64,000 nucleotides of DNA. It comes from DASUPK01 sp963831605. GTDB lineage: Bacteria > Actinomycetota > Thermoleophilia > Solirubrobacterales > 70-9. How positions within the stretch are numbered: position 1 is the first letter of the stretch; every line of letters starts with the position of its first letter. The notes under the pieces were generated by a model. The model saw only the letters and a program-made list of their open reading frames with translations. It was not told where the DNA came from and did not search any database. Positions 24,177 to 30,745 of this stretch are shown piece after piece. Made by a program: the position numbers and the translations under genes. The DNA is taken from positions 372,001 through 436,000 of the forward strand of contig CAWHQR010000002.1 of NCBI GenBank assembly GCA_963831605.1. Direction: 5' to 3'.

Positions 24177-24785
24177 ATGAAGCTGAAGCTGATCCTCACC
24201 GCGGCGATCGTGGCAGCGGCCTTGGCCTTGCCCATCCCCTCGAGCGCCGCACCGCAACCACCCCCTCCGGCCCAGGACTCGGTGGTCGGCGGGGCGACGA
24301 TCCTCTCCCAGTTTCGCGGTCTCAGCGTTGACGCCCATAGCGATGCTGACGGCAGCAACCCGAGCGGGGAGGCGAGCGCCGAACTCCGATCGACCTACTT
24401 GGTGAGCGGTCACGTCACATGCATGACGGTGGTTGGGAACCGCGCCACGGTGGGATTTGCCGTCGACTCGGGTTTCTCGGAGTCCGGGAACCTCGGCCAC
24501 GTGATCTTCGTTGAGGACAACGGCAGTCCAGGCGCTGGCCTCGACCTCGCCAACGACGTCGAGGCCGCGCTTCCGCCGACCTCCTGTCCCGCTCCGACCG
24601 ACGAGGACCTCGTTCCATTCCCCTTCATTCCGATCAGACCGCAACCGATCGCGGCAGGCGACATCACGGTCGTCGACGCGCCGCCTCTGCCGACCTCGAA
24701 GGATCAGTGCACCAACGGCGGCTGGGAGCTTTTCGACTTCAAGAACCAGGGGCAGTGCATCGCCTTCGTCAACCACGGCCCCTAG
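24177..24785 (+). CDS. Secreted protein with C-terminal KDQCTNGGW motif
   Basis: The product is 202 residues. The signal peptide is clear (MKLKLILTAAIVAAALALPI, cleavage near SSA-AP). The mature chain has a beta-rich middle (YLVSGHVTCMTVVGN, ATVGFAVDSGF) and ends with PTSKDQCTNGGWELFDFKNQ and GQCIAFV, a cysteine-paired motif frequent at the C-terminus of secreted actinobacterial proteins. A purine-rich site (GAGAGGAGCGACC) precedes the ATG. The stop is followed by GCG and then the ATG of the first SnoaL gene, so it may head that operon. Confidence 0.75.
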   Translation: MKLKLILTAAIVAAALALPIPSSAAPQPPPPAQDSVVGGATILSQFRGLSVDAHSDADGSNPSGEASAELRSTYLVSGHVTCMTVVGNRATVGFAVDSGFSESGNLGHVIFVEDNGSPGAGLDLANDVEAALPPTSCPAPTDEDLVPFPFIPIRPQPIAAGDITVVDAPPLPTSKDQCTNGGWELFDFKNQGQCIAFVNHGP

Positions 24786-24788
24786 GCG

Positions 24789-25190
24789 ATGTCGGAGGAG
24801 AACGTCGAGATCTTCCGCCGCCATGTAGCCGCGTTCAACGATGGCGATCTCGATGCGATGGCGGATCTGATCACCGAAGACTTCGAGTTCATTCCGTACT
24901 TGGCTGCGTCGGTTGAGACGACTACCTATCGCGGGCCGGACTGGCTCCGCCAGTACCGGGAAGACGCTGATGCGGCATGGGAGGACATTCAGGCGCGAGT
25001 TGACGAGATCCGGGACCTTGGGGATCGCGCAGTCGCCTTCGGGGAGATACGTGGACGCGGCAGGGGCAGCGGCCTGGACGCCCGGGTTCCGCTCGCTTGG
25101 GTGGCGGACTTTCACCAGGGCAAGGTGAGCCGACTTCAGAGCTATGGGAACGAGACTGAAGCCCTCGAAGCCGCCGGGCTGTCGGAATAG
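24789..25190 (+). CDS. SnoaL/NTF2-like protein, array member 1
   Basis: The product is 133 residues, MSEENVEIFRRHVAAFNDGD at the start and TEALEAAGLSE at the end. The body has the NTF2 pattern: helix, LITEDFEFIPYL, RGPDWLRQYREDADAAW, VDEIRDLGDRAVAFGEIRG, and a final WVADFHQGKVSRLQSY strand. The ends are nearly identical in DNA to the other members while the interior is unrelated at that level. It starts four bases after the stop of the secreted-protein gene. The ligand or substrate is unknown. Confidence 0.85.
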   Translation: MSEENVEIFRRHVAAFNDGDLDAMADLITEDFEFIPYLAASVETTTYRGPDWLRQYREDADAAWEDIQARVDEIRDLGDRAVAFGEIRGRGRGSGLDARVPLAWVADFHQGKVSRLQSYGNETEALEAAGLSE

Positions 25191-25193
25191 GCG

Positions 25194-25574
25194 ATGTCGC
25201 AGGAGAACGTCGAAAGCTTCAAGCGCCTCATGGAGGCCTGGAACCGTGACGACTTTGACGCGTGGATCGACCAGTTCGATCCCGAGGTCGAATGGTTCAC
25301 ACTTGTTGAGGTATATCGCGGGCATGCCGGAGCCCAGGAGGCTTGGGAGAGCCTCAAGGGCACCATGCAAATCAAGGCTCGATTTGACGATATTCGTGAC
25401 CTCGGGGAGTCCGTGCTCGCGCTGGGGGAAATGGAGGGCACGGGACAGACAACCCGGTTGAACTTCAATGGTGAGCTCGCGGAGCTGGTCACATATCGTG
25501 GCGGCAAGATCGTCAATACCCGGGATTTCCGCAGCCATGCCGAGGCCCTCGAAGCCGCCGGCCTCTCGGAGTAG
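25194..25574 (+). CDS. SnoaL/NTF2-like protein, array member 2
   Basis: The product is 126 residues, MSQENVESFKRLMEAWNRDD to AEALEAAGLSE. Typical elements are DQFDPEVEWFTLVEVYRG, LKGTMQIKARFDDIRDLGES and ELVTYRGGKIVNTRDF. The start lies three bases after the stop of member 1, whose tail here ends GGAATAG, so the coupled ribosome binding site is the weaker GGAA form. The same DNA block closes this gene as CTCTCGGAGTAG. Confidence 0.85.
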   Translation: MSQENVESFKRLMEAWNRDDFDAWIDQFDPEVEWFTLVEVYRGHAGAQEAWESLKGTMQIKARFDDIRDLGESVLALGEMEGTGQTTRLNFNGELAELVTYRGGKIVNTRDFRSHAEALEAAGLSE

Positions 25575-25576
25575 CG

Positions 25577-25987
25577 ATGTCGGAGGAGAACGTGGAGGTC
25601 GTGCGCGAGGTGATGGGTCTGCTCAGAAGGGCTGCCAGCGGCGAGCAGGTCCCCGAGCTCCTCGAGCGCTTCGATCCTGAAGTTCGGATCGACATGACGC
25701 GCCGCGTGATCAATCCCGCCACCTATGAGGGTCATCAAGGCCTCCAGCGATTGGGTGAGGAGGTGAACGAGGTCTGGGCGGAGTTCAGAGTCCAGCCGGA
25801 GCGGTTGATCGACGCCGGCGACCGCGTGATCGTTATCGAGACTCGGTATGGGCGGGGAGCCGGGAGCGGCGTGGAGGTGGAGATGAGGTCTGGGGTGATC
25901 TGGACGCTCAGGCAGGGAAAGGTGATTCGATGGGAGACAGATCTCACGCCCGAGGAGGCCCTCGAAGCCGCCGGGCTGTCGGAGTAG
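25577..25987 (+). CDS. SnoaL/NTF2-like protein, array member 3
   Basis: The product is 136 residues, MSEENVEVVREVMGLLRRAA to EALEAAGLSE. It has the family helix-strand order with LLERFDPEVRIDMTRR, GHQGLQRLGEEVNEVWAEF, RLIDAGDRVIVIETRYGRG and VIWTLRQGKVIRWETD. Its ATG follows the member 2 stop after two bases. The GGAG that encodes the last Glu of member 2 sits five bases before this ATG. Confidence 0.85.
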   Translation: MSEENVEVVREVMGLLRRAASGEQVPELLERFDPEVRIDMTRRVINPATYEGHQGLQRLGEEVNEVWAEFRVQPERLIDAGDRVIVIETRYGRGAGSGVEVEMRSGVIWTLRQGKVIRWETDLTPEEALEAAGLSE

Positions 25988-25990
25988 GCG

Positions 25991-26395
25991 ATGTCGGAGG
26001 AGAACGTCGAGATCATCAGGCGGTTTGGCCAGGCCTTCAATGAGGGTGGATTCGGCTCCGAGGCCACCTTGAGTCTTTTCGATGCTGCCGCCGTATTCGA
26101 AGAGCCGCCTGAGCAGCCCGGCGCGAGTGTGGCTCGCGGGCGAGAGTCGGTCGGTCGGATGTTCAGCAAGTTCGATGAGGCGTGGGAGGAACATCGCTCC
26201 AATTTCGGGGACATTCGGGTGATCGACGACGAGCGAATCCTGGTGCTCACCATCGAGCACTTTCGAGGTCGCGACGGGATCGAGATTGACCAGCCCTGCG
26301 GGACGCTGTTTACGCTTCGTGGCGGCAAGATCGCCCGGATGCAGTCGTTCTGGGAACGCGAGAATGCACTCGCAGCCGCCGGGCTCTCGGAGTAG
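25991..26395 (+). CDS. SnoaL/NTF2-like protein, array member 4
   Basis: The product is 134 residues, MSEENVEIIRRFGQAFNEGG to NALAAAGLSE. Typical elements are LFDAAAVFEEPPE, MFSKFDEAWEEHRSNFGDIR, LVLTIEHFRGRDGIEI and TLFTLRGGKIARMQSFW. The GGAG in the member 3 tail is six bases from this ATG. This is the last gene of the array; it converges on the prohead protease with 11 bases between stops, so a terminator would have to lie inside coding sequence. Confidence 0.85.
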   Translation: MSEENVEIIRRFGQAFNEGGFGSEATLSLFDAAAVFEEPPEQPGASVARGRESVGRMFSKFDEAWEEHRSNFGDIRVIDDERILVLTIEHFRGRDGIEIDQPCGTLFTLRGGKIARMQSFWERENALAAAGLSE

Positions 26396-26406
26396 GCCCG
26401 ACCTCA

Positions 26407-27057
26407 TCAGTCGATCTCGAAGGTCTTGACACGTACAGGCATCCTCTTCGGCTTCGGTGGGAGTGCCTTGGCGTCCTGTTCGGCCAGCCAGGCGTCGAAC
26501 AGTGGGGTCCCGGTCTTGGGTGCCTTGGTCCGGGCGCGGCTGCTTCTCAGGAACGCGGCCAGAACGGGATCGACCGCATCGTCGTCTGTGCTCTTCATCG
26601 AGAGGATGCGCGTATCGGGGTTGGCAGGCGCAGGTGCGAGCGATACCTCGAAGAGATCGAGTTCGAGTAGGTCGAGGACCCCATCGCTTGCCTTCTCCTG
26701 CTCGAGGACCATGTACCCGAAGGAGAGGGAGATCCGGTTGCCCTTCATCGAGCGCCATGCCTCGCGGGCCACCGTGCTCTCGGTGATGTCGAGTGTGCCC
26801 TCGACGTAGAGGCCGTCGCTTCGCTCCTCCATCGAGGCGGGGTCGACGCTGCCGATCACATCGGCCGCATCCTTAGCGTGGTTCCAGTGGACCGGGACCA
26901 TCTTCTTCGATGCCCTCCACTTGGCGATCGTGTCAGCGAATGCGCCCTTGACGATCCGCTCGTTGGTCCGGTCGACCGAGTAGGCCGCGGCGATCGCGGA
27001 GAACTCGCCTTGGTCGGTGGTCGGTGTGGCATCGAGCGCCACTTCCTTATGCAGCAT
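26407..27057 (-). CDS. HK97-type phage prohead protease
   Basis: The product is 216 residues. Family landmarks are the N-terminal EFSAIAAAYSVDRTNERIVKG, with AFADTIAKW, then MVPVHWNHAKDAADVIGSV (the catalytic histidine region), the ALYVEGTLD-like VEGTLDI strand, and RISLSFGYMV followed by LFEVSLAPAPANPDTRI (serine and oxyanion region of the U35/S78 fold). In phages this enzyme cleaves the scaffold and capsid proteins during head maturation. No capsid, portal or terminase gene is near. It therefore either acts on a helper phage capsid or is a leftover. The start overlaps the end of the preceding gene. Confidence 0.88.
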   Translation of the reverse strand: MLHKEVALDATPTTDQGEFSAIAAAYSVDRTNERIVKGAFADTIAKWRASKKMVPVHWNHAKDAADVIGSVDPASMEERSDGLYVEGTLDITESTVAREAWRSMKGNRISLSFGYMVLEQEKASDGVLDLLELDLFEVSLAPAPANPDTRILSMKSTDDDAVDPVLAAFLRSSRARTKAPKTGTPLFDAWLAEQDAKALPPKPKRMPVRVKTFEID

Positions 27058-27535
27058 CGGGGGTCCTCTCTGGTCGTAGTCGCGGCATGTAGTCGCTGAG
27101 CAGCTCCTCGACCTCGGCGCCGCTGATCACCCGGACGCGGGCAAGCGCACGGCCGAGGAGCGTGACCGCCGCCGCCGCATCCGGGTTCGTGAGAGCGTCT
27201 TTGGCCTCCTCGCAAGCGGCCTCGTAGTCCCGCTCGGTGAGCTTGAGCAACCTGGTCTGGAAGGCGATCTGGAAGTCGTCGCCCGTGGTTCTGAGCGTGA
27301 GCTCGCTCCCAGCGCGGCAGGTCTCTGCCATTGGCGAGCGGCCCCGCCATCACGCCGAGCAGGTATCCCCAGCCCGGTTCGAAGTCGGTGAGGTCGAGCA
27401 GGACGCGGCCGAGTTCGGTCTCGGTGATGTCATCGCAGCGGACCTCCTTGACCCGGTGGCCTGCTCGCAGGAATGCGACGGCATGTGCAGCTTCGTGCCG
27501 GCTGGTCTCGATCGCGCTCCGCTTCGGTCAGCATC
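27047..27535 (-). pseudogene. HEAAH metallopeptidase-like gene, frameshifted
   Basis: ATG 27535 begins MLTEAER, then one shift leads to AIETSRHEAAHAVAFLRAGH, a HExxH-type zinc motif, and on through TDFEPGWGYLLGVMAGPLA, the hydrophobic G-x-x-A-G-P-x-A helix of M41/M50-like peptidases. A second shift near 27310-27325, where GAGC is doubled, leads to ELTLRTTGDDFQIAFQTRLL and a helical C-terminus ending at 27047. The start ATG overlaps the stop of the upstream gene as TGATG. Similar small HExxH proteins recur in phages and satellites. Their role is unknown. Confidence 0.6.
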
Positions 27536-28405
27536 ACTTCCACCGCGCTCCACCCAGGCGGCAGCATAGCTCATCGACCTGCTCGCGTTCGAGCTGGTCG
27601 ATCTTCTCGCTACTGCTCGGCTTCCATCTCGCGCTGCTCGCGGCGCTTGCGGTTCTCCTCGGCCTGTCGCGCCTCGACCTTCTCCAAGTAGGCCTTCTCA
27701 TGGGCCTGGGCTTCCTCGCTCGGGGCAATCGCGCCGGTGCGGGGGTCGAGGCGAAGGCGGCGAGTGCCAGGGGTCGAGGTCGCCGTGTTCGGCCAGGCCT
27801 GGCGGTGCTCGGTCGCAGTGCCAGACGTTTCTCGCGCTGTCGGGTGCAAGTGCTCCCTCGGGGGTCGAGGTGACCGCTCGGCAGACGAGGGCACGACTGG
27901 AGCGCCCGTCCCTCGCGAGTCGCGTGGACGGTCCAGGTTCGGCGGCGGCGGCACATCGTCACGGGCCGCTCTTGCCACTGCCTGACGCCGGTCAATGTCG
28001 CCGGTTGCCTCCATGCCGAGTTTCGCCCTGGCGGTGTCGAGACGGCGACGGAGCTCCGTTTCGTCCGCCTGGTCGAGAAGGTCCTCGGCGGCGCCGAAGG
28101 TATCCACGCCGGCGTTCCATAGATCGGTGAGGATCGTCCGGGCAAGCTGGCGGTCTGTTTCGTCTCGGACGCTGCGACTCGCCTGGTAGATGGTGAGTTG
28201 GTCGAGCGGCTTGCCGTTCTCGGGCCGAAGGGAATGTCGAAGGACCAGGCTCACTTCTTCCGCCTTCTTCCGCCAGCCAGGCTGCGCCAGGCGGTTTGTC
28301 TTCAGCGCCGATCCGGGTCAGTGCATCCTCGGTGGTGAATGCCAGCGGTGGAACATCGGGGGCGAGCCAGATGTCCGGGAAGAGTTTCGTGTAGCCCGCG
28401 GCCAT
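27534..28405 (-). pseudogene. Unknown element protein, frameshifted at two or more points
   Basis: The N-terminus from ATG 28405 reads MAAGYTKLFPDIWLAPDVPP and LAFTTEDALTRIGAEDKPPG. Near 28270 a one-base shift leads to WRKKAEEVSLVLRHSLRPE and a long, charged helical protein (QASRSVRDETDRQLARTIL), a proline-rich middle, and a coiled-coil end (AYLEKVEARQAEENRKRREQ). A further shift near 27612 adds KIDQLEREQVDELCCRLGG before the TGA at 27534. I do not recognise the family. By position, next to the prohead protease and with a coiled-coil end, a structural or scaffold-like role is possible but unproven. Confidence 0.5.
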
Positions 28406-28458
28406 CAGTCGGCCCTCGGGGTGTCAGGAAACCGCGGCTTGAACTCGGTCACGGTCAC
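28405..28458 (-). CDS. 17-codon mini-ORF linking the ribbon-helix-helix gene and the next gene
   Basis: A GTG at 28458 overlaps the TGA of the ribbon-helix-helix gene (GTGA). The frame reads MTVTEFKPRFPDTPRAD and its TGA overlaps the next ATG (TGATG). It may be a true micropeptide or a spacer that keeps ribosomes moving between the two genes. No RBS is obvious other than coupling. Confidence 0.35.
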   Translation of the reverse strand: MTVTEFKPRFPDTPRAD

Positions 28459-28625
28459 GGGCGCCGCTCCTGGGTGCCGCGGAGACGGTCTTCGATTGCG
28501 ACCTTGATCACGTTGGAGACCGATCGCCGCTCGAGGTCAGCCTGCGCCTTCAGCTGCTCGGCAAGAGTGATCGGCAGCCAGGTCTGGACCCTGGTGCCGC
28601 TGGTCTTCGTCGCTGTAGGGGCCAC
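28455..28625 (-). CDS. Ribbon-helix-helix DNA-binding protein
   Basis: The frame runs from GTG 28625, with a GAAGGA sequence nine bases upstream, to TGA 28455 and codes for 56 residues. The central part, RVQTWLPITLAEQLKAQADL followed by ERRSVSNVIKVAIEDRL, is a classic MetJ/Arc/CopG fold: one strand then two helices, with the strand residues facing DNA as a dimer. It is the first gene of the right-hand operon and lies close to the attachment site and arm repeats. It likely autoregulates this operon or governs excision. Confidence 0.7.
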   Translation of the reverse strand: MAPTATKTSGTRVQTWLPITLAEQLKAQADLERRSVSNVIKVAIEDRLRGTQERRP

Positions 28626-28711
28626 ACTGCATCCTTCCTGGTGGAAGGTTGTTCCCGGTGGTGGCGCCCGGAGGTATGTGGGTGAATCTTACCCAGCGTC
28701 TGGGGTCGGAC

Positions 28712-28739
28712 TTGTTCGCCATTTGTTCGCCAGTCAGAC
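28712..28739. promoter_or_regulatory. Probable integrase arm-binding sites, right end
   Basis: TTGTTCGCCA occurs at 28712 and 28723, 11 bases apart, followed by GTCAGAC. The 16 bases TGTTCGCCAGTCAGAC (28724-28739) are identical to 18043-18058. They lie about 75 bases inside attR. The same orientation at both ends fits the arms of an attP site after integration. Confidence 0.6.
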
Positions 28740-28811
28740 ACCGAAACAACCGGAAACAACCGGACGCAATCGGCTCTCTGACGCCAAATCCGCGCTAGTC
28801 GTGCCTGTATT

Positions 28812-29210
28812 TCAGATGTGGTACATCCCGGCGCCGGCCTCCTCGGCCTCACGACGGGAGATGTCGGCGATCGTCGTGTCCCGGAAGGTGGCCCGCAGGG
28901 CCTCCACCCCCTCCTCCCAGATGCCGCCGGCCTCCTTGCCCTCCTGACCGACCACGCCGTCGAGTGCCTGGACGACCTCGAGGACGTTGATCTGGTCCGC
29001 GGGCCGGGCGAGCGTGTAGCCGCCCTTGGCGCCGCGGTGGCTGGTCAGGATGCCGGCGCGGCGGAGGGTCGAGAAGAGCTGCTCGAGGAATTGAACCGGA
29101 ATGCCGCGCCGCTCCGCCACCTGGCCGATCGGCATGGGGCTGTCTGTGGCACGCGCCAGCTCCGCCAGCGCGACCACCGCGTAACGTGACTTCGAGGTGA
29201 CCGAGATCAC
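28812..29210 (-). CDS. Rrf2-family transcriptional regulator without cysteines
   Basis: The product is 132 residues from GTG 29210; the longer frame upstream is antisense to vanZ-like DNA and not protein-like. The winged helix is evident: SKSRYAVVALAELARA, IGQVAERRGIPVQFLEQLFS, TLRRAGILTSHRGAKGGYTL. The C-terminal helix ends EEAGAGMYHI. No cysteine is present, so it cannot hold an Fe-S cluster like IscR or NsrR; it is more like CymR-type members that sense a partner protein or small molecule. Its 3' end is the element's attachment site. Confidence 0.88.
   Translation of the reverse strand: MISVTSKSRYAVVALAELARATDSPMPIGQVAERRGIPVQFLEQLFSTLRRAGILTSHRGAKGGYTLARPADQINVLEVVQALDGVVGQEGKEAGGIWEEGVEALRATFRDTTIADISRREAEEAGAGMYHI
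28814..28833. other. Right attachment site (attR core) inside the Rrf2 3' end
   Basis: AGATGTGGTACATCCCGGCG repeats 17960-17979. On the minus strand it codes for the residues around A-G-M-Y-H-I, one base short of the TGA stop at 28812-28814. Insertion therefore leaves the host gene intact. Confidence 0.85.
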
Positions 29211-29243
29211 GACAACCCTTTTACCGGGCCGGGCGGCGCGGCG

Positions 29244-29669
29244 TTGAATCCACGCAACCGCACACTCCTCCGATTCCTGGTGCCGATCGCCCTGATGGGC
29301 GTGATCTTCTGGTTCTCCGCACAGCCGGCGGCCGGCCACCACGCGTGGTGGGTGGTCGTCTTCCGGAAGCTCGGTCACATCACCGGCTATGCGCTGCTCA
29401 CGGGAGCCTGGTGGTGGGCTCTGCGGGATGTCTCCCGGCGCCCCCTGCTCTGGGCCGTCGGGATCTCGCTCCTCTACGCGTGCAGCGACGAGTTCCATCA
29501 GACCTTCGTACGGGGGCGCGAGGGCACGCCGAGGGATGTCGCGATCGACGCCGTCGGCATCGCGATCGCCGCGCTGCTGATCAGCATGCGTCGGTCCGCC
29601 CCCACCGGCTGGGGGCGGACCGACGCAAGAGGCGAAGCCTCTAGATCCAGCCTTGCTCGGTCGCCATGA
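29244..29669 (+). CDS. VanZ-like membrane protein
   Basis: The product is 141 residues from a TTG start at 29244. Four hydrophobic segments carry the VanZ-family landmarks: FLVPIALMGVIFWFSAQPA, FRKLGHITGYALLTGAWWW, and SLLYACSDEFHQTFVRGREG with the conserved D-E-x-H-Q near the start of helix 4. VanZ homologues affect teicoplanin resistance or membrane lipid and phosphate handling; most have no known function. A perfect 17-bp inverted repeat lies within its last codons. It diverges from the Rrf2 gene with 33 bases between starts. Confidence 0.85.
   Translation: MNPRNRTLLRFLVPIALMGVIFWFSAQPAAGHHAWWVVVFRKLGHITGYALLTGAWWWALRDVSRRPLLWAVGISLLYACSDEFHQTFVRGREGTPRDVAIDAVGIAIAALLISMRRSAPTGWGRTDARGEASRSSLARSP
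29588..29626. terminator. Perfect 17-bp stem hairpin between convergent genes
   Basis: GCGTCGGTCCGCCCCCA (29588-29604), a 5-base loop, then TGGGGGCGGACCGACGC (29610-29626). The stem is perfect and GC rich. There is no T run on either strand, so it would act as a Rho-dependent or stalling terminator for vanZ-like and for the HDOD gene, which converge here. It lies inside the last codons of the vanZ-like gene. Confidence 0.6.
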
Positions 29670-30696
29670 GGACCGCCTGAGCGCGGTCGAGAGCGCCGAG
29701 CTTGCCGTACACGTTGTGCAGGTGGCTGCGAACCGTGCTCGCCGAGAGATCCAGCTCGACGGCGATCTGCTTGTAGACCTTGCCCTCGGCGAGACGCCGG
29801 AGGACGTCCAGCTCTCGTGTGGAGAGCGGACACGGGCCGGTGGCCCGGCGACGTGACCCCTTTCCCTGGGGAAGCTCGTAGAGGACCTGGCGCACCGCCA
29901 TCTCGTCCATGCCGCAATTCCCGCCGGCCTCGACCAGATCCTGGGTGCTGACCGGGCAGTCCTCGATGTGCGCAGCGACCATGTCCGCCACGCGGATCAC
30001 GGCCCCCATGCCCTCCGCCTGATGGGTGTGGTGTCGCTCGATCGCCTCGGCGATGCGCGCGTGGACGCCCCAACGCCGGGTGAGGACACCGCCGACGAGG
30101 GCGTGGTCGATGCCCAACTCGCGGCGTTCCGCGGCGATGCGGTCATCGGGGGTGGCGCCGCGCCGGTCGAACCGCTCGGCGTAGCCCGGGTGCAGCCGCG
30201 CCAGGACGGGACGGCCGATGTCGTGGAGGATCGCGGCCAGGGCGAGTTCGTCGCGATCGCCGATCCCGCTCACCTCCGCGATCCGGTCGGCGGCGCGTTG
30301 GACCGCGAGGGCGTGCAGCCGGAAGCGGTCGGGCGCGAGCGCCAGGCGGCCGTCGCCGTTGAAGAGGTCGTAGGAGGGCGCGGAGCGGAGGATCGCCTCT
30401 ACCGCACCAGGGCCGAGCAGCTCGACGCCATCGGTGACGCTGCGAATGCGCCCGGCGCCCTGGATCTGGCCCGCGGCGCGCACGATCGCGCAGGTGAGGC
30501 CGACGTCGGCCTCGACGACCGCCGCGACCTCGTGCGGCGGTGCACCCCGGTTGACCTGCTCCAGAGCCTGCTCGCGTCCCTCCTGCAGCGCGGGCTGGCG
30601 CTCGGCCTCGTCGAAGGCCGCCGCGAGCACGCGTCCACGCCCCTGCGCCCGCGTGCGGTTCTGTGCGTTCCGCGCTGTAGCGGCTGCTGTCGCCAT
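29641..30696 (-). CDS. HDOD-domain signalling protein with C-terminal LuxR-type helix-turn-helix
   Basis: The product is 351 residues. The first 250 form an HDOD domain: VGLTCAIVRAAGQIQGAG, SVTDGVELLGPGAVEAIL, and LALAAILHDIGRPVLARLHP with an intact H-D pair, then GIDHALVGGVLTRRWGVH and AIERHHTHQA. The last 70 residues are a LuxR/FixJ helix-turn-helix (PLSTRELDVLRRLAEGKVYK, VELDLSASTVRSHLHNVYGK). HDOD proteins bind signals such as cyclic dinucleotides or control degradation pathways. Here the output is evidently DNA binding. No phosphoacceptor domain is present. Confidence 0.88.
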   Translation of the reverse strand: MATAAATARNAQNRTRAQGRGRVLAAAFDEAERQPALQEGREQALEQVNRGAPPHEVAAVVEADVGLTCAIVRAAGQIQGAGRIRSVTDGVELLGPGAVEAILRSAPSYDLFNGDGRLALAPDRFRLHALAVQRAADRIAEVSGIGDRDELALAAILHDIGRPVLARLHPGYAERFDRRGATPDDRIAAERRELGIDHALVGGVLTRRWGVHARIAEAIERHHTHQAEGMGAVIRVADMVAAHIEDCPVSTQDLVEAGGNCGMDEMAVRQVLYELPQGKGSRRRATGPCPLSTRELDVLRRLAEGKVYKQIAVELDLSASTVRSHLHNVYGKLGALDRAQAVLMATEQGWI

Positions 30697-30745
30697 GGCT
30701 TTCTAATCGGCATAGGCGTGCGGATTATTTAGCCTGGGAGCCGAT

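Larger units (their letters stand above)
17960..28833. mobile_element. Integrative element of about 10.9 kb inserted at the 3' end of an Rrf2-type regulator gene
   Basis: The boundaries are the 20-bp direct repeats at 17960-17979 and 28814-28833. The integrase gene lies at the left end reading outwards. Repeated arm-type sequences (GTTCGCCA) lie just inside both ends. From left to right the element carries a tyrosine integrase, a coupled small gene, an Xis-like HTH gene, iteron-like repeats, a RepA-like ATPase coupled to a zinc-ribbon gene, a cargo block, and a phage-derived block with an HK97 prohead protease. No capsid, portal or terminase gene is seen, so it is not a complete phage. A phage satellite or an integrative replicative plasmid is the best description. 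Confidence 0.85.

Noticed and set aside
27350..27574. 75-codon minus-strand frame beginning MSYAAAW
   Set aside because: The HEAAH peptidase reading in the neighbouring frames is clearly protein-like over the same bases.
17960..28833. Complete prophage
   Set aside because: No capsid, portal, terminase, tail or lysis genes were found; only the prohead protease and small genes are phage-like.
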